From: Foliamicus sp965115835
GTDB taxonomy: Bacteria > Pseudomonadota > Gammaproteobacteria > Steroidobacterales > Foliamicaceae
Assembly: GCA_965115835.1 (NCBI GenBank)
Contig: OZ220471.1
Coordinates: forward strand, 496,001 to 560,000
DNA: 64,000 bases
Direction: 5' to 3'
In this document: positions 9,173 to 17,625 of the stretch, one piece after another
Numbering within the stretch: position 1 is the stretch's first letter
How the letters are laid out: the number at the start of each line of letters is the position of its first letter
Position numbers and translations under genes: made by a program
Notes under the pieces: model-generated
Seen by the model: the letters and a program-made list of their open reading frames with translations, nothing else
The model's database searches: none
What the model was told of the DNA's origin: nothing

Positions 9173-9388
9173 GATCACGAGTGGTTTCGGGGCAGGTTCT
9201 TGTGTGCCGGTGAGTTGTCGAAGGCGGTATTTTCGGACCCGCCGGAGGGTGCGTCCTCGCTGGCTTTTGATTCCTTGCTTGCCGAGGGTGAGACGATCAA
9301 GAGATTTGTCAGGCACTGTGGAATTTCGCCGAGCATGCTGCATCGCTGGCGTTGCTACTTTCCGTGGAACGCATGCCCGCACTATTGA
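9173..9388 (+). pseudogene. Possible HTH fragment (transposase OrfA-like remnant)
   Basis: A short frame upstream of the endonuclease ends in a helix-turn-helix-like stretch ETIKRFVRHCGISPSMLHRW, a pattern seen in OrfA/TnpA proteins of IS66 and IS3-type elements. No catalytic DDE part, terminal repeats or second ORF accompany it. An R-M controller protein was considered but the sequence does not look like an XRE-type C protein. It overlaps the endonuclease start by 16 bases. Translation is unproven. Confidence 0.3.
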
Positions 9389-10026
9389 CCATTGAGGCTC
9401 TCAGGAAGGAGGCGGCTTGCTTTGCCGAGCAGGAGTCCAAGCATAGCAAGCCTCGTCTCTATGGCGTGACCGACGGCAAGGCGGTGGGCACCTATCTGGA
9501 GCATGAATTTCAAGGGTGGCTGCGCGAAAAATACTCGTTCGAGGAAGGAAGTTCCGCAAGGGGAATAGACTTTCCATCGCTCAATGTTGACATGAAGGTC
9601 ACCAGCGTCAAGCAACCGCAATCCTCCTCACCTTTCAAATCCGCTCGCCAGAAGATTTACGGACTGGGCTACTCACTATTGGTTTTCGTTTACGAGAAAA
9701 CCGATGACAACGAAACGTTGGAGGTCAGATTGGAAATCCATCACACCCTCTTCATCGATGCTTCTCGCACCGCGGATTATCAAACTACACGTGGCGTTCG
9801 CGACATTATCGAACGTGAAGGCAGCGTAGAGGATTTGGTCGCCTTCATGAATGACAGGAACCTGCCTGTTGACGAGTTGGAAGCAATTGAACTTGCCGAG
9901 GAATTACTCGTCAATCCGCCGGAGGTGGGATATCTGACTCTATCCAACGCCCTTCAGTGGAGGCTCCAGTACAAACGAGTCATTGATAGCGCCGGCGCCG
10001 TCAATGGCATCCTCAGGGTACGATGA
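9373..10026 (+). CDS. Type II-like restriction endonuclease, PD-(D/E)xK type
   Basis: 217 residues from the ATG at 9373 (a TTG 21 bases upstream is possible). A PD-(D/E)xK-like core is readable: Asp66 in ARGIDFPSL and the D-x-K triad DMK at residues 73-75 in NVDMKVTSVKQ, preceded by a helix with Glu (YLEHEFQGWLREKY). A strand pair YSLLVFVYEK follows. It overlaps the methyltransferase by ATGA, the usual coupling in type II restriction-modification operons, and this context is the main support. It would cleave unmethylated invading DNA at a site that cannot be inferred. Codon use is less GC-rich than the chromosome around it, consistent with horizontal transfer. Confidence 0.75.
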   Translation: MPALLTIEALRKEAACFAEQESKHSKPRLYGVTDGKAVGTYLEHEFQGWLREKYSFEEGSSARGIDFPSLNVDMKVTSVKQPQSSSPFKSARQKIYGLGYSLLVFVYEKTDDNETLEVRLEIHHTLFIDASRTADYQTTRGVRDIIEREGSVEDLVAFMNDRNLPVDELEAIELAEELLVNPPEVGYLTLSNALQWRLQYKRVIDSAGAVNGILRVR

Positions 10027-11495
10027 CAATGCCTGTACGGCTGAAAAGAAGGATAGAGTTCGGAGACTTCCAGACGCCGGACGCGCTGGCGGCCAAGGTG
10101 TGCGAACTTCTCTCCCGCATGAATGTTGCGCCCCAATCCATTGTTGAACCCACTTGCGGTAAAGGGGCTTTTCTTCGAGCCAGTGCGCGAGCATTCCCCA
10201 AGTGTGATCGGATACTCGGGTTCGAAGTGAATCCGGACTACGTGACAGCCGCGGAAACAATAGGGTGCGCATCCGTTCAATGCGAAAGTTTTTTCGATAA
10301 AAACTGGCCTGCCACTCTCGACAATTTGCCGGAACCCATACTCGTTATCGGAAATCCACCCTGGGTTACCAATGCAACGATCAGCGCGCTTGGCGGCGCC
10401 AACTTGCCTGTCAAGTCGAATTTTCGTCAATTCAATGGCCTTGAAGCCATAACGGGAAAAAGTAACTTTGACATCTCCGAGTGGATGCTGTCACATCTCC
10501 TGGAGTGGTTGTCAGGGCGATCGGCTGTTGTCGCCATGCTTTGCAAGACTGTGGTAGCAAGAAAAGTGCTGCAACATGCCTGGAGTCGGCGCTTGCGGGT
10601 TGGGAAGTCAGCCACGTATTTGATTGATGCAAATGAGCATTTTGGCGCATCGGTGGATGCGTGCTTGCTGGTTTGCGTTCTTGAACCCGATGCGAATAAC
10701 AGAGAATGTGCTGTATATGCTGGCCTGGAAGCGCCTGAACCCGATTCTGCATTTTCTCTTCGCAATGGACGCCTGATCGCGAACCTCCGGGATAGCGAGG
10801 CGTATGAACATCTGTACGGAACATCTCCCTTGAAATGGCGTTCAGGGATCAAGCATGACTGCTCACGAGTCATGGAATTGATCCCGAGAGGGGGAGGAGC
10901 TTACGAAAACGGACTCGGCGACAGGGTGAACCTTGAGCCGACATTCCTGTTTCCGATGCTCAAAAGTTCCGACCTGACAAAAGCAAAGCTCAAACCGTCT
11001 CGCCACATGCTTGTCACTCAAAAGAATATCGCAGAAGACACTTCGGGAATCCGACAAGCGGCGCCATTAACGTGGGCTTATCTTGAATCGCACGCCTCAT
11101 GGTTGGACCAGAGGTCGAGTTCGATCTGGCGCAACCGACCAAGGTTTTCTGTGTTCGGAGTGGGAGATTATGCATTCGCGCCATGGAAGGTCGCTATTTC
11201 CGGCTTCTACAAACGGTTGGAGTTCCGTGTTGTCGGTCCCGTCGATGGCGAACCGGTTGTGTTTGACGACACTTGCTACTTCCTGCATTGTCAGTCGGAG
11301 GACGATGCGAGCGCTCTTGCCGAGATGCTTGGGTCCGATCTTGCTACGGGTTTCTTCAACTCGATTGTTTTTTGGGATGCGAAACGGCCTGTTACGGCCA
11401 AGATTCTCGGAAGTTTGAATCTTTGCGTGTTGTCGGCGGAGCTTGGAGTTCCATTACCCAACTGCGCCGGGGTCCCTTATGAGTTGCCGCTATAG
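10023..11495 (+). CDS. N6-adenine DNA methyltransferase of an R-M system
   Basis: 490 residues. Motif order is that of gamma-type/Eco57I-like N6-adenine methyltransferases: GDFQTP (residues 14-19, motif X-like), SAM-binding VEPTCGKGAF (41-50), the acidic residue in LGFEVNPDY, and the catalytic NPPW (111-114). The C-terminal half, about residues 200-490, has no such motifs and should hold the target recognition domain. It shares an ATGA overlap with the endonuclease gene, so host protection and cleavage are translationally linked. The lower GC and mixed codon use match the endonuclease and helicase and differ from flanking genes. Confidence 0.9.
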   Translation: MTMPVRLKRRIEFGDFQTPDALAAKVCELLSRMNVAPQSIVEPTCGKGAFLRASARAFPKCDRILGFEVNPDYVTAAETIGCASVQCESFFDKNWPATLDNLPEPILVIGNPPWVTNATISALGGANLPVKSNFRQFNGLEAITGKSNFDISEWMLSHLLEWLSGRSAVVAMLCKTVVARKVLQHAWSRRLRVGKSATYLIDANEHFGASVDACLLVCVLEPDANNRECAVYAGLEAPEPDSAFSLRNGRLIANLRDSEAYEHLYGTSPLKWRSGIKHDCSRVMELIPRGGGAYENGLGDRVNLEPTFLFPMLKSSDLTKAKLKPSRHMLVTQKNIAEDTSGIRQAAPLTWAYLESHASWLDQRSSSIWRNRPRFSVFGVGDYAFAPWKVAISGFYKRLEFRVVGPVDGEPVVFDDTCYFLHCQSEDDASALAEMLGSDLATGFFNSIVFWDAKRPVTAKILGSLNLCVLSAELGVPLPNCAGVPYELPL

Positions 11496-11498
11496 ACA

Positions 11499-11801
11499 GT
11501 GATAGAAGGCGGTGCCCAAGAAAATTTGCACCACAGCACGGGCTTCACGAAAGGCCCAGAAAGGACATCTGGCTGCGGTTACTTTGGCGAAACTGGAGAC
11601 AAACACTTAACCGTTGAGAATTTCATCCATCACCCCGAACCGAAGGATTATGTGGGCTGTCTTGTTCCCAGTGGCGCTGCTTCAAACTTTCCTCGATATC
11701 CTACTAAATCAATGGTTTGCGGCCGAGCAATACTGGAGCTTCAGTTAAAGGTTCATTTCATCGAGGAAACGGCTGCTGACGCCGGAGTCAGTGCTGCATA
11801 A
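11499..11801 (+). CDS. Possible small protein downstream of the methyltransferase
   Basis: Open frame of 100 residues starting GTG three bases after the methyltransferase stop and running 57 bases into the antisense 3' end of the helicase gene. Composition is mixed rather than Arg/Pro-rich as in most spurious frames here. No domain is recognised and no ribosome-binding site is evident. It fills the only gap (11496-11744) between the two convergent genes; that gap otherwise shows no hairpin or other feature. Confidence 0.28.
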   Translation: MIEGGAQENLHHSTGFTKGPERTSGCGYFGETGDKHLTVENFIHHPEPKDYVGCLVPSGAASNFPRYPTKSMVCGRAILELQLKVHFIEETAADAGVSAA

Positions 11802-13838
11802 CAGCAGGACGCGGCTCATGGCTCGAGTGAACGCAACGTAAAACAGCCGACGTTCAGCTTCCATATCGCGTACGCACTTTGCCCTGCTGTGCGGCCAGAT
11901 GCCCTGAACCGTGTCGAGCAGCACAACAGTGTCGAACTCCTTCCCTTTCGCTCTGGTCGCCGTCATCAAGTGCAGAGGACGACCAAGCACATCGAACCCA
12001 TTTTCGTCATCGGCTTCATCAAGGTCGCGGTATTCCTGAACGCGGAGCTTCACCAAATTTATCCTCTCAATTAAGTCTTCTGCAGATAATTTATAACTCT
12101 CGGCAATCGACGCCAACTGTTCAAGTGGCGGATCGGTGTAGAACACATCTTCCTCGGCTCTCTCCATGTCAAATTGGAGCCCCGAGAATTTCTTGTCGAT
12201 GACCCTCAGCGCCTCTGGTACATTGGCCTTATGCAAAAAGCTCGTGGCTATGTCATGGAGTTGAAAATGGTTTTTTCCGCTGAGGTTCAAACCATCATAA
12301 CTCTTCAGCAAGCCAGCACCACCAGCTACGGTAGTTGGAGTACATCGGGTGATGTACTTGGTCAAGTTACTTCGGTCTCTATTGCCAAGGGGTCGCCGCC
12401 GGATAAGATTGCAGACCGACAAAACGTTTTTAACAACCTTGCTTGTGCCTTGTCGTTTGCCGGAGCTCGACCAGATATCCAGAAGGTCCACGAGACCGTC
12501 GAATGCGGCACTGCTGAAAACATCCAGGTCAACCGCCGTGCTGAAGGGAGCGCCCTCATCTGCGAAGTACACCTGATAGGGAATGAGTTGTCGCCGTAAA
12601 CGCCCAATTACCGCAACCTTGTTTGGATGCTGCGTGCTTTTGACAATTTCAGTTACGAGGCGGAGACGCTCGCCGATGTCATCAGTTCGTACGACTTCAA
12701 TTTTGGCTTTTTCCTCTCTGCTGTTGTTGGCCCTCACTACCTTTGCGACACGGTTTTCATTGTGGCTGATGAGCTTTTGGGAGAGTTCGACGATGTTTCG
12801 AGGAGATCGATAGTTGATGTCGAGCTGGTAGTCCAGAAATTCCGTGTCGAAGTATTTGTTGGGGTTCAGAATGTACTCGGGTGTTGCACCGCGCCACTCG
12901 AATATCGCTTGATCGTCGTCGCCTACGATGGTGATTGTGGCTCGGTTCCGCTTGATTAACTCTATGATCAATGCAAGATCCAGAGGGTTAATGTCCTGAA
13001 ACTCGTCCACCAAGATATGGTCGTATCGTGTCGCACCGGTGAGCAAGGGAGCATTCTTGCTGGTGTTTGCCTTCGCCAAATCCAGATAACACCAATACTT
13101 TTGATCCTCGAAAGTGAATGTCGATTCCTCTAGCAACCTGCTGGTGGCGTCTCGCCAGAACTGGAAAAAGCGGTCGTAGAATTGCCTCTTTGCTCTTTTG
13201 CAATCCGCTTTCTGCCGAGGATAAAGGCCGTCATTCAGGACACTGATCGAGGCCAAATGTTCATACTGTTCTTCTACGCGCCAGCCGAGTCCTTGCGACT
13301 CCAAAGCGTCCATGCGCTGGCTGAACAAGTCGAAGTTTGTGTGTGCTGTATGGTCGAATCCCATTGATTTGAGATTATCCATGACCTGCATTAGCGTACG
13401 CGGCGCATTGCCCCGCTTGCTAATCACATCTTGAACAAATTTATTCTTTTGCCATACCGGGCGAAGCTGGTTGCGCAATGCGAAGTACCGATCAGTTGGG
13501 GTACTGAGTAGCCGGGGGCTGGTTACGCGGTTGCGAATTCGGCGCCATCCGTATGCGTTCAGTGTTGTGATGTTGGTTGTTGTGATGTTGGTGCGGCCGC
13601 GTAATTTCTCAAATTCGGGATTTCCGTTAAGCCTGCCGAGAAGCTCCGCTCTGGCGGCCCTTGTGAATGTCACGATCAGGAACCTTGGAGGAGACCCGGA
13701 AGCCTGATGGCACAAATGGAGGCATCGGTAAAGCAGCGAGGCGGTCTTGCCACAACCGGCGGGGGCTAGCAGGCGGATGCATGAAGCTGCGGATTGCGAA
13801 AACTTTTGCTGTGAATCGTTAAGAATTATGCGCACCAT
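11745..13838 (-). CDS. UvrD/Rep-like superfamily 1A DNA helicase
   Basis: 697 residues with the full SF1A motif set: Walker A APAGCGKTA (residues 25-33), motif Ia IVTFTRAARAEL, motif II ILVDEFQDINPLDL, motif III VGDDDQAIFEWRGA, motif IV NYRSPRNIVELS, motif V TRAKGKEFDTVVLLD and motif VI ERRLFYVAFTRA. No nuclease domain is seen after motif VI. It is convergent with the restriction-modification genes and shares their lower GC, so it probably arrived with them. Stand-alone UvrD-like helicases are common defence-island partners (Gabija GajB is one), but no GajA-like nuclease is present, and length and context differ from Gabija. Role in defence is inference. Confidence 0.9.
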   Translation of the reverse strand: MVRIILNDSQQKFSQSAASCIRLLAPAGCGKTASLLYRCLHLCHQASGSPPRFLIVTFTRAARAELLGRLNGNPEFEKLRGRTNITTTNITTLNAYGWRRIRNRVTSPRLLSTPTDRYFALRNQLRPVWQKNKFVQDVISKRGNAPRTLMQVMDNLKSMGFDHTAHTNFDLFSQRMDALESQGLGWRVEEQYEHLASISVLNDGLYPRQKADCKRAKRQFYDRFFQFWRDATSRLLEESTFTFEDQKYWCYLDLAKANTSKNAPLLTGATRYDHILVDEFQDINPLDLALIIELIKRNRATITIVGDDDQAIFEWRGATPEYILNPNKYFDTEFLDYQLDINYRSPRNIVELSQKLISHNENRVAKVVRANNSREEKAKIEVVRTDDIGERLRLVTEIVKSTQHPNKVAVIGRLRRQLIPYQVYFADEGAPFSTAVDLDVFSSAAFDGLVDLLDIWSSSGKRQGTSKVVKNVLSVCNLIRRRPLGNRDRSNLTKYITRCTPTTVAGGAGLLKSYDGLNLSGKNHFQLHDIATSFLHKANVPEALRVIDKKFSGLQFDMERAEEDVFYTDPPLEQLASIAESYKLSAEDLIERINLVKLRVQEYRDLDEADDENGFDVLGRPLHLMTATRAKGKEFDTVVLLDTVQGIWPHSRAKCVRDMEAERRLFYVAFTRAMSRVLLLCSTDSGVSSRFLDEMNL

Positions 13839-14103
13839 CGGCTTTGCTCGCTGATTGTGTTGTTATGAGTTCTGGTGGCTCAGCCCGCCTACCATTCTAC
13901 AAGCTTCTGCGCACAGTTCTGCCCGAGTATGCGCGGCCGATCAGCATCCGAGCCATGCTGCATGGTTGCTCCAGATTTCGATGCCCGCCACGCACCCGAT
14001 TATTGATCTCGATCCGGGAACGCAGGAACTCGCACATCGCCCGATACAGCCTCGACATCTTCCCGCAGTCCTTGGAAGATGGCGGAGTTCGGTGCCGGGG
14101 CGC

Positions 14104-14122
14104 GCTGGCGGGATGGTTCAAC
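14104..14122. repeat. Right copy of 19-bp direct repeat bracketing the R-M/helicase island
   Basis: GCTGGCGGGATGGTTCAAC, same orientation as 9023-9041, with one mismatch. The two copies enclose about 5.1 kb containing all three low-GC defence-type genes. Confidence 0.55.
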
Positions 14123-14231
14123 TGCCTGCATCGGCAAACTCCCGGACATGAGGGACATCCGTGGCTGTTTCCGCTGCCTGCGGGTTTGGCGTCATTCGGC
14201 GGGCCGGGAGACGGCCTCGCTGCCAAGGGGT

Positions 14232-14237
14232 TAGAAT
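14232..14237 (+). promoter_or_regulatory. -10-like element upstream of etfB
   Basis: TAGAAT preceded by GGGGT, 42 bases before the etfB ATG. No canonical -35 is visible. Confidence 0.4.
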
Positions 14238-14278
14238 TTGCTGTTCCTGGGCTCCCCTGCGGAGAGTTTGCGACAAAG

Positions 14279-15031
14279 ATGCGTAAGGTAATGGTCACGC
14301 TCAAACGCGTCGTGGACTACAACGTTCGCGTGCGAGTCAAGCCCGACGGCAGCGGCATGGCTACCGAGGGCCTGAAGATGAGCATCAACCCGTTCGACGA
14401 GATTGCGCTTGAAGAGGCGCTGCGCTTGCGCGAGCGGGGTGAAGCGGGCGATATCCTGGCGGTGGCGATCGGCGACGACGCATGCCAGCAACAGCTTCGG
14501 ACGGGCCTGGCCATGGGCGCGGACCGGGCGCTTCTGGTGAAGTGCGAAGATGCGGTGGAGCCGCTGGCCGCAGCCGGCATTCTGCTTGAGGTAATCCGCA
14601 GGGAAGAGCCGGAACTCGTCATCATGGGCAAGCAGGCGATCGACGACGACTGCAACCAGACAGGACAGATGCTGGCCACCTTGTGGGGCCGCCCGCAGGC
14701 CACCTTCGCTTCCGAGGTTCGCCTTGACGGGGGCAAGGCCCGGGTGACCCGCGAAGTGGACGCCGGCCTCGAGAGCATCGAAGTTCAATTGCCGGCTGTG
14801 ATCACCACCGATCTCCGGCTGAACGAGCCGCGTTACATCAAGCTGCCGGACATCATGAAAGCCCGCAGCAAGCCCCTGGAGACCCTTGCGGCCGGCGAGT
14901 TGGGCCTGGCCGCCGTTCCGGCGCTGAAGTCGCTTGGCTACGAGCCGCCTGCGCAGCGACGCAAGGGCGTGCTTGTGGAAGACGTTGCGGCGCTGGTGGG
15001 CATGCTGCGGGAACGCGGCCTGGTGAACTAG
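14279..15031 (+). CDS. etfB: Electron transfer flavoprotein subunit beta
   Basis: 250 residues, the usual EtfB length. The start at 14279 gives the family N-terminus KVMVTLKRVVDYNVRVRVK (preceded by Met-Arg); the frame is open further upstream but over island sequence with no homology. The family signature near the C-terminus is present as LRLNEPRYIKLPDIMKARSK. EtfB binds AMP and, with EtfA, carries electrons from acyl-CoA and other dehydrogenases to ETF-ubiquinone oxidoreductase. etfA follows after 163 bases, longer than the usual few bases, and is itself disrupted. Confidence 0.95.
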   Translation: MRKVMVTLKRVVDYNVRVRVKPDGSGMATEGLKMSINPFDEIALEEALRLRERGEAGDILAVAIGDDACQQQLRTGLAMGADRALLVKCEDAVEPLAAAGILLEVIRREEPELVIMGKQAIDDDCNQTGQMLATLWGRPQATFASEVRLDGGKARVTREVDAGLESIEVQLPAVITTDLRLNEPRYIKLPDIMKARSKPLETLAAGELGLAAVPALKSLGYEPPAQRRKGVLVEDVAALVGMLRERGLVN

Positions 15032-15194
15032 GAGCTTGCTCCACAGGACGATTTGGCATTCAGCCAGTGGGATAGAGCGGCCGGATTTCACCAATATATG
15101 GATTCCTTTCCCGATTATTGCCACTGAATCGAGGTATGTGCATAGTGCTGTTCCAGGAGAATTTTCTGCGGCGCAGGCTCCCGGAGGCGGGCGC

Positions 15195-16204
15195 ATGAGC
15201 AAGGTCCTCGTGGTTGCCGAGCATGACGGGCAAGCACTGCACTCCGGGGTGGCGCGCGTGGTCCGTTGCGGGCTGGCGATCGGGCCCGACGGTCTGGATG
15301 TTGCGGTCATGGGGCAGGACTGCGCCGCGGTCGCCCGGCAGGCCGGCAGGATCGCCGGAGTGTCGCGGGTGCTTTGCCTGGACCGCGCGGAGAACGCCAG
15401 GCCGGTGGCCGCGATTCAGGGGCCGCAACTGGCGGCGCTGGTGGGGCCATCCACAACTTTCGGCAAGGATCTGATGCCGCGCGTCGCCGCCTTGCTGGGC
15501 GTCCCGCAGGTCAGCGCCACCTGCTGGGGCCATCCACAACTTTCGGCAAGGATCTGATGCCGCGCGTCGCCGCCTTGCTGGGCGTCCCGCAGGTCAGCGA
15601 CATCATGAGCGTGGAGGCGGAACGCTGCTTCAAGCGGCCTGTCTATGCGGGCAATGCCGTGCTGGCAGTGGAAGTCCCGGCGGAACACATCGTGGTCGCC
15701 ACAGCGCGCCTGGCGTCCTGGCAGGCTGCCCCCGAGGGAAGCGAGGCCGCCATCGAAGACGTCAGTCTGCTCGTCGAACTGCCCGATCATACGAAGTGGC
15801 TGGGGCTTGAGACGGCTGAAACCGAACGCCCGGACCTGCAAGGCGCCGGCGTGGTGGTATCGGGCGGACGGGCCTTGGGCAGCGCCGACAATTTCTCCCT
15901 GCTCTACGATCTGGCGGACCGTCTCGGCGCCGCGGTGGGCGCATCGAGGGCTGCGGTGGACGCCGGCTTCGTGTCCAACGACATGCAGGTGGGGCAAACA
16001 GGCAAGATCATTGCCCCGGAGCTGTACTTCGCCATCGGTATTTCCGGCGCCATTCAGCACCTCACCGGAATCAAGGATGCCGGCGTGATCGTGGCGATCA
16101 ACAAGGACCCGGAGGCGCCCATCTTCGAGATTGCCGACATCGGCCTGGTCGGCGATCTTTTTGCTATCGTTCCGGAACTTCAGGCTGCTTTGGAGAACTC
16201 GTGA
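15195..16204 (+). pseudogene. etfA: Electron transfer flavoprotein subunit alpha, frame broken by 83-bp tandem duplication
   Basis: The N-terminal part, starting MSKVLVVAEHDG at 15195 after GGAGGCGG, reads to a stop at 15555-15557. The C-terminal part continues in another frame and includes the FAD-binding signature region from SGGRALGSADNFS to IADIGLVGD. The cause is visible: bases 15442-15516 are repeated exactly at 15525-15599 with 8 bases between, a net gain of 83 bases, which is not a multiple of three. Removing one unit restores an uninterrupted EtfA of about 308 residues. Either a genuine recent duplication has inactivated the gene or this is an assembly error. etfB upstream is intact, and loss of EtfA would disable the complex, which makes an artefact plausible. 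Confidence 0.92.
15442..15599. repeat. 75-bp direct repeat with 83-bp period inside etfA
   Basis: Copies at 15442-15516 and 15525-15599 are identical; bases 15517-15524 (CCACCTGC) lie between them. Each codes for the segment GPSTTFGKDLMPRVAALLG and following residues. Confidence 0.95.
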
Positions 16205-17062
16205 ATGGCCGCAATACTGGTCTCGCCCTCCGAGCTGCAGGCTGCCATCGAAGCGGGCAAGGCCCGGGCGGTGGACTGCCGCTTCGACCTCATGGACCCT
16301 GCCGGAGGTCGGGCGCTGTGGGCCGAAGGCCATATCCCGGGAGCGCCGCACGCCGACCTGGACCATGATCTGGCCGGCCCCCCAACGGAGGGCGGGGGGC
16401 GCCATCCCTTACCCGATCCGGCCGATTTCGCCGCGACGCTGGGCGGTTGGGGCCTTTCCCCGGACATGCTTGTGGTGGCGTACGACAACATGGGCGGCGC
16501 GATTGCCGCCCGGCTGTGGTGGATGCTCGGCTGGGCAGGCCATGAGCGCGCAGGGTTGCTGGACGGCGGCATACAGGCCTGGGAAGCGGAAAAGCGCCCT
16601 CTGGAACGCACAGTACCGGAAATCGAGGCGACGACTTGTCCTGCCGGAGGGCGTCGCCGGCGGGTCGTCGGTCTGGCGGAAGTGGAGAGCGCCTCGCGCG
16701 CCGGAACGATGCGGATGCTTGATGCCCGCGACACAGCGCGCTACCAGGGGCTTGCGGAACCGCTGGACGCGCGGGCCGGCCATGTGCCGGGCGCGGTCCA
16801 CGCCTTTTTTCGCGAGAACCTGGGTTCCGACGGGCGCTTTCGGTCTCCGGACGCCTTGCGCGAGCGTTACCTCCGGCTGCTGGGCGGCGCCGATCCGTCC
16901 GACAGTTGCGTGATGTGCGGGTCGGGCGTGACCGCCTGCCACAACCTGTTCGCCATGGAACGGGCAGGCTTGTCCGGCGCTGCGCTGTATCCGGGCTCCT
17001 GGAGCGAATGGTCGCAGTCCGACAGTCGTCCGGTAGCCCGGGGGGCGAGCCCCGGAGGATAA
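16205..17062 (+). CDS. Thiosulfate/3-mercaptopyruvate sulfurtransferase (two rhodanese domains)
   Basis: 285 residues, the normal length of two-domain sulfurtransferases of the SseA/TST group. The N-terminal inactive rhodanese domain shows VDCRFDLMDP and GHIPGAPHADLD. The C-terminal domain has MLDARDTARYQG, GHVPGAVHAF and the catalytic loop CGSGVTACHN around residue 237. This loop is typical of 3-mercaptopyruvate or thiosulfate sulfurtransferase, transferring sulfane sulfur to thiol or cyanide acceptors. It starts immediately after the etfA stop, so the two are probably cotranscribed. Confidence 0.93.
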   Translation: MAAILVSPSELQAAIEAGKARAVDCRFDLMDPAGGRALWAEGHIPGAPHADLDHDLAGPPTEGGGRHPLPDPADFAATLGGWGLSPDMLVVAYDNMGGAIAARLWWMLGWAGHERAGLLDGGIQAWEAEKRPLERTVPEIEATTCPAGGRRRRVVGLAEVESASRAGTMRMLDARDTARYQGLAEPLDARAGHVPGAVHAFFRENLGSDGRFRSPDALRERYLRLLGGADPSDSCVMCGSGVTACHNLFAMERAGLSGAALYPGSWSEWSQSDSRPVARGASPGG

Positions 17063-17068
17063 GGATCC

Positions 17069-17623
17069 ATGAACCCGCGCCTTGTTCTTGCGTCCCTGGT
17101 GGCGCTCCTGCTGTCAGCCTGCGCCGGGGCGGAGGGCGACAGGTCCGTCGCCTCCCCGCGCCACCAGACGGCGCGCTTCTCCCACAGCGCTGCCAACGCC
17201 GATTGCTTTTTCTCCCGGCAGATCAATAATTTCGAAGTGCTCGACGAGAGGAACCTGCTGGTCTTCGCTGGCCGCAGGCGGGTCTATCACGTGGAAATCA
17301 CGCCGCCCTCCCCGGATTTGCGCTACGCTTACGGCATACAGTTTCGTCCTGCCGGGCGGATCTGTGGCTACTCCGGAGAGCGGCTTGTGTTGCAGAACGG
17401 CTCCGTTTCCCGTTTTCCGCTGTCGATCACCGCGGTCTACCGCCTCGACGAAAATCTTGAGGCGGCGGTGCGCGCCCATTTTGGCCAGAGTCCGTCCGCG
17501 CCTGCGCTCCCCGAGGCCGACGCCGGGGAGCTCGTGACCGACCTGGAAGAAGTAGCCGGGGACACCGGCGAAGAGGCTCCGCTCGGCCCTGCGGACTCTT
17601 CGGATACCGGTCAGGAGAACTGA
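17069..17623 (+). CDS. DUF6491-like lipoprotein
   Basis: 184 residues. A lipoprotein signal peptide ends in the lipobox LLSAC (Cys18), so the mature protein is predicted to be membrane-anchored in the periplasm. The core NADCFFSRQINNFEVLDERN and LLVFAGRRRVYHVEI matches the pattern of DUF6491 proteins found in gammaproteobacteria. The C-terminal 40 residues are acidic and Ala/Gly-rich, probably disordered. GGAGGATAAGG gives a good ribosome-binding site. Function unknown. It starts the compact run that continues with the HapK-like and MaoC genes. Confidence 0.8.
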   Translation: MNPRLVLASLVALLLSACAGAEGDRSVASPRHQTARFSHSAANADCFFSRQINNFEVLDERNLLVFAGRRRVYHVEITPPSPDLRYAYGIQFRPAGRICGYSGERLVLQNGSVSRFPLSITAVYRLDENLEAAVRAHFGQSPSAPALPEADAGELVTDLEEVAGDTGEEAPLGPADSSDTGQEN

Positions 17624-17625
17624 AT

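Larger units (their letters stand above)
13839..14278. other. Intergenic region, right edge of accessory island
   Basis: About 440 bases without a convincing gene between the helicase start and etfB. It holds the right copy of the 19-bp direct repeat at 14104-14122. GC rises back to the chromosomal level across it. A short minus-strand frame (13897-14304) contains a basic stretch that might be a transposase remnant, but nothing diagnostic is seen. The etfB -10-like element lies at 14232-14237. Confidence 0.5.

Noticed and set aside
9119..9388. R-M controller (C protein) gene upstream of the endonuclease
   Set aside because: Position and size would fit, but the HTH-like part resembles transposase OrfA rather than an XRE-type C protein, and no C-box repeats were seen.
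11745..13838. Gabija defence system
   Set aside because: Only a UvrD-like helicase is present; no GajA-type ATPase/TOPRIM nuclease is adjacent, and the helicase is longer than GajB.
13844..14278. N-terminal extension of EtfB by about 145 residues
   Set aside because: The added part has no resemblance to EtfB, and the family N-terminus starts exactly at 14279.
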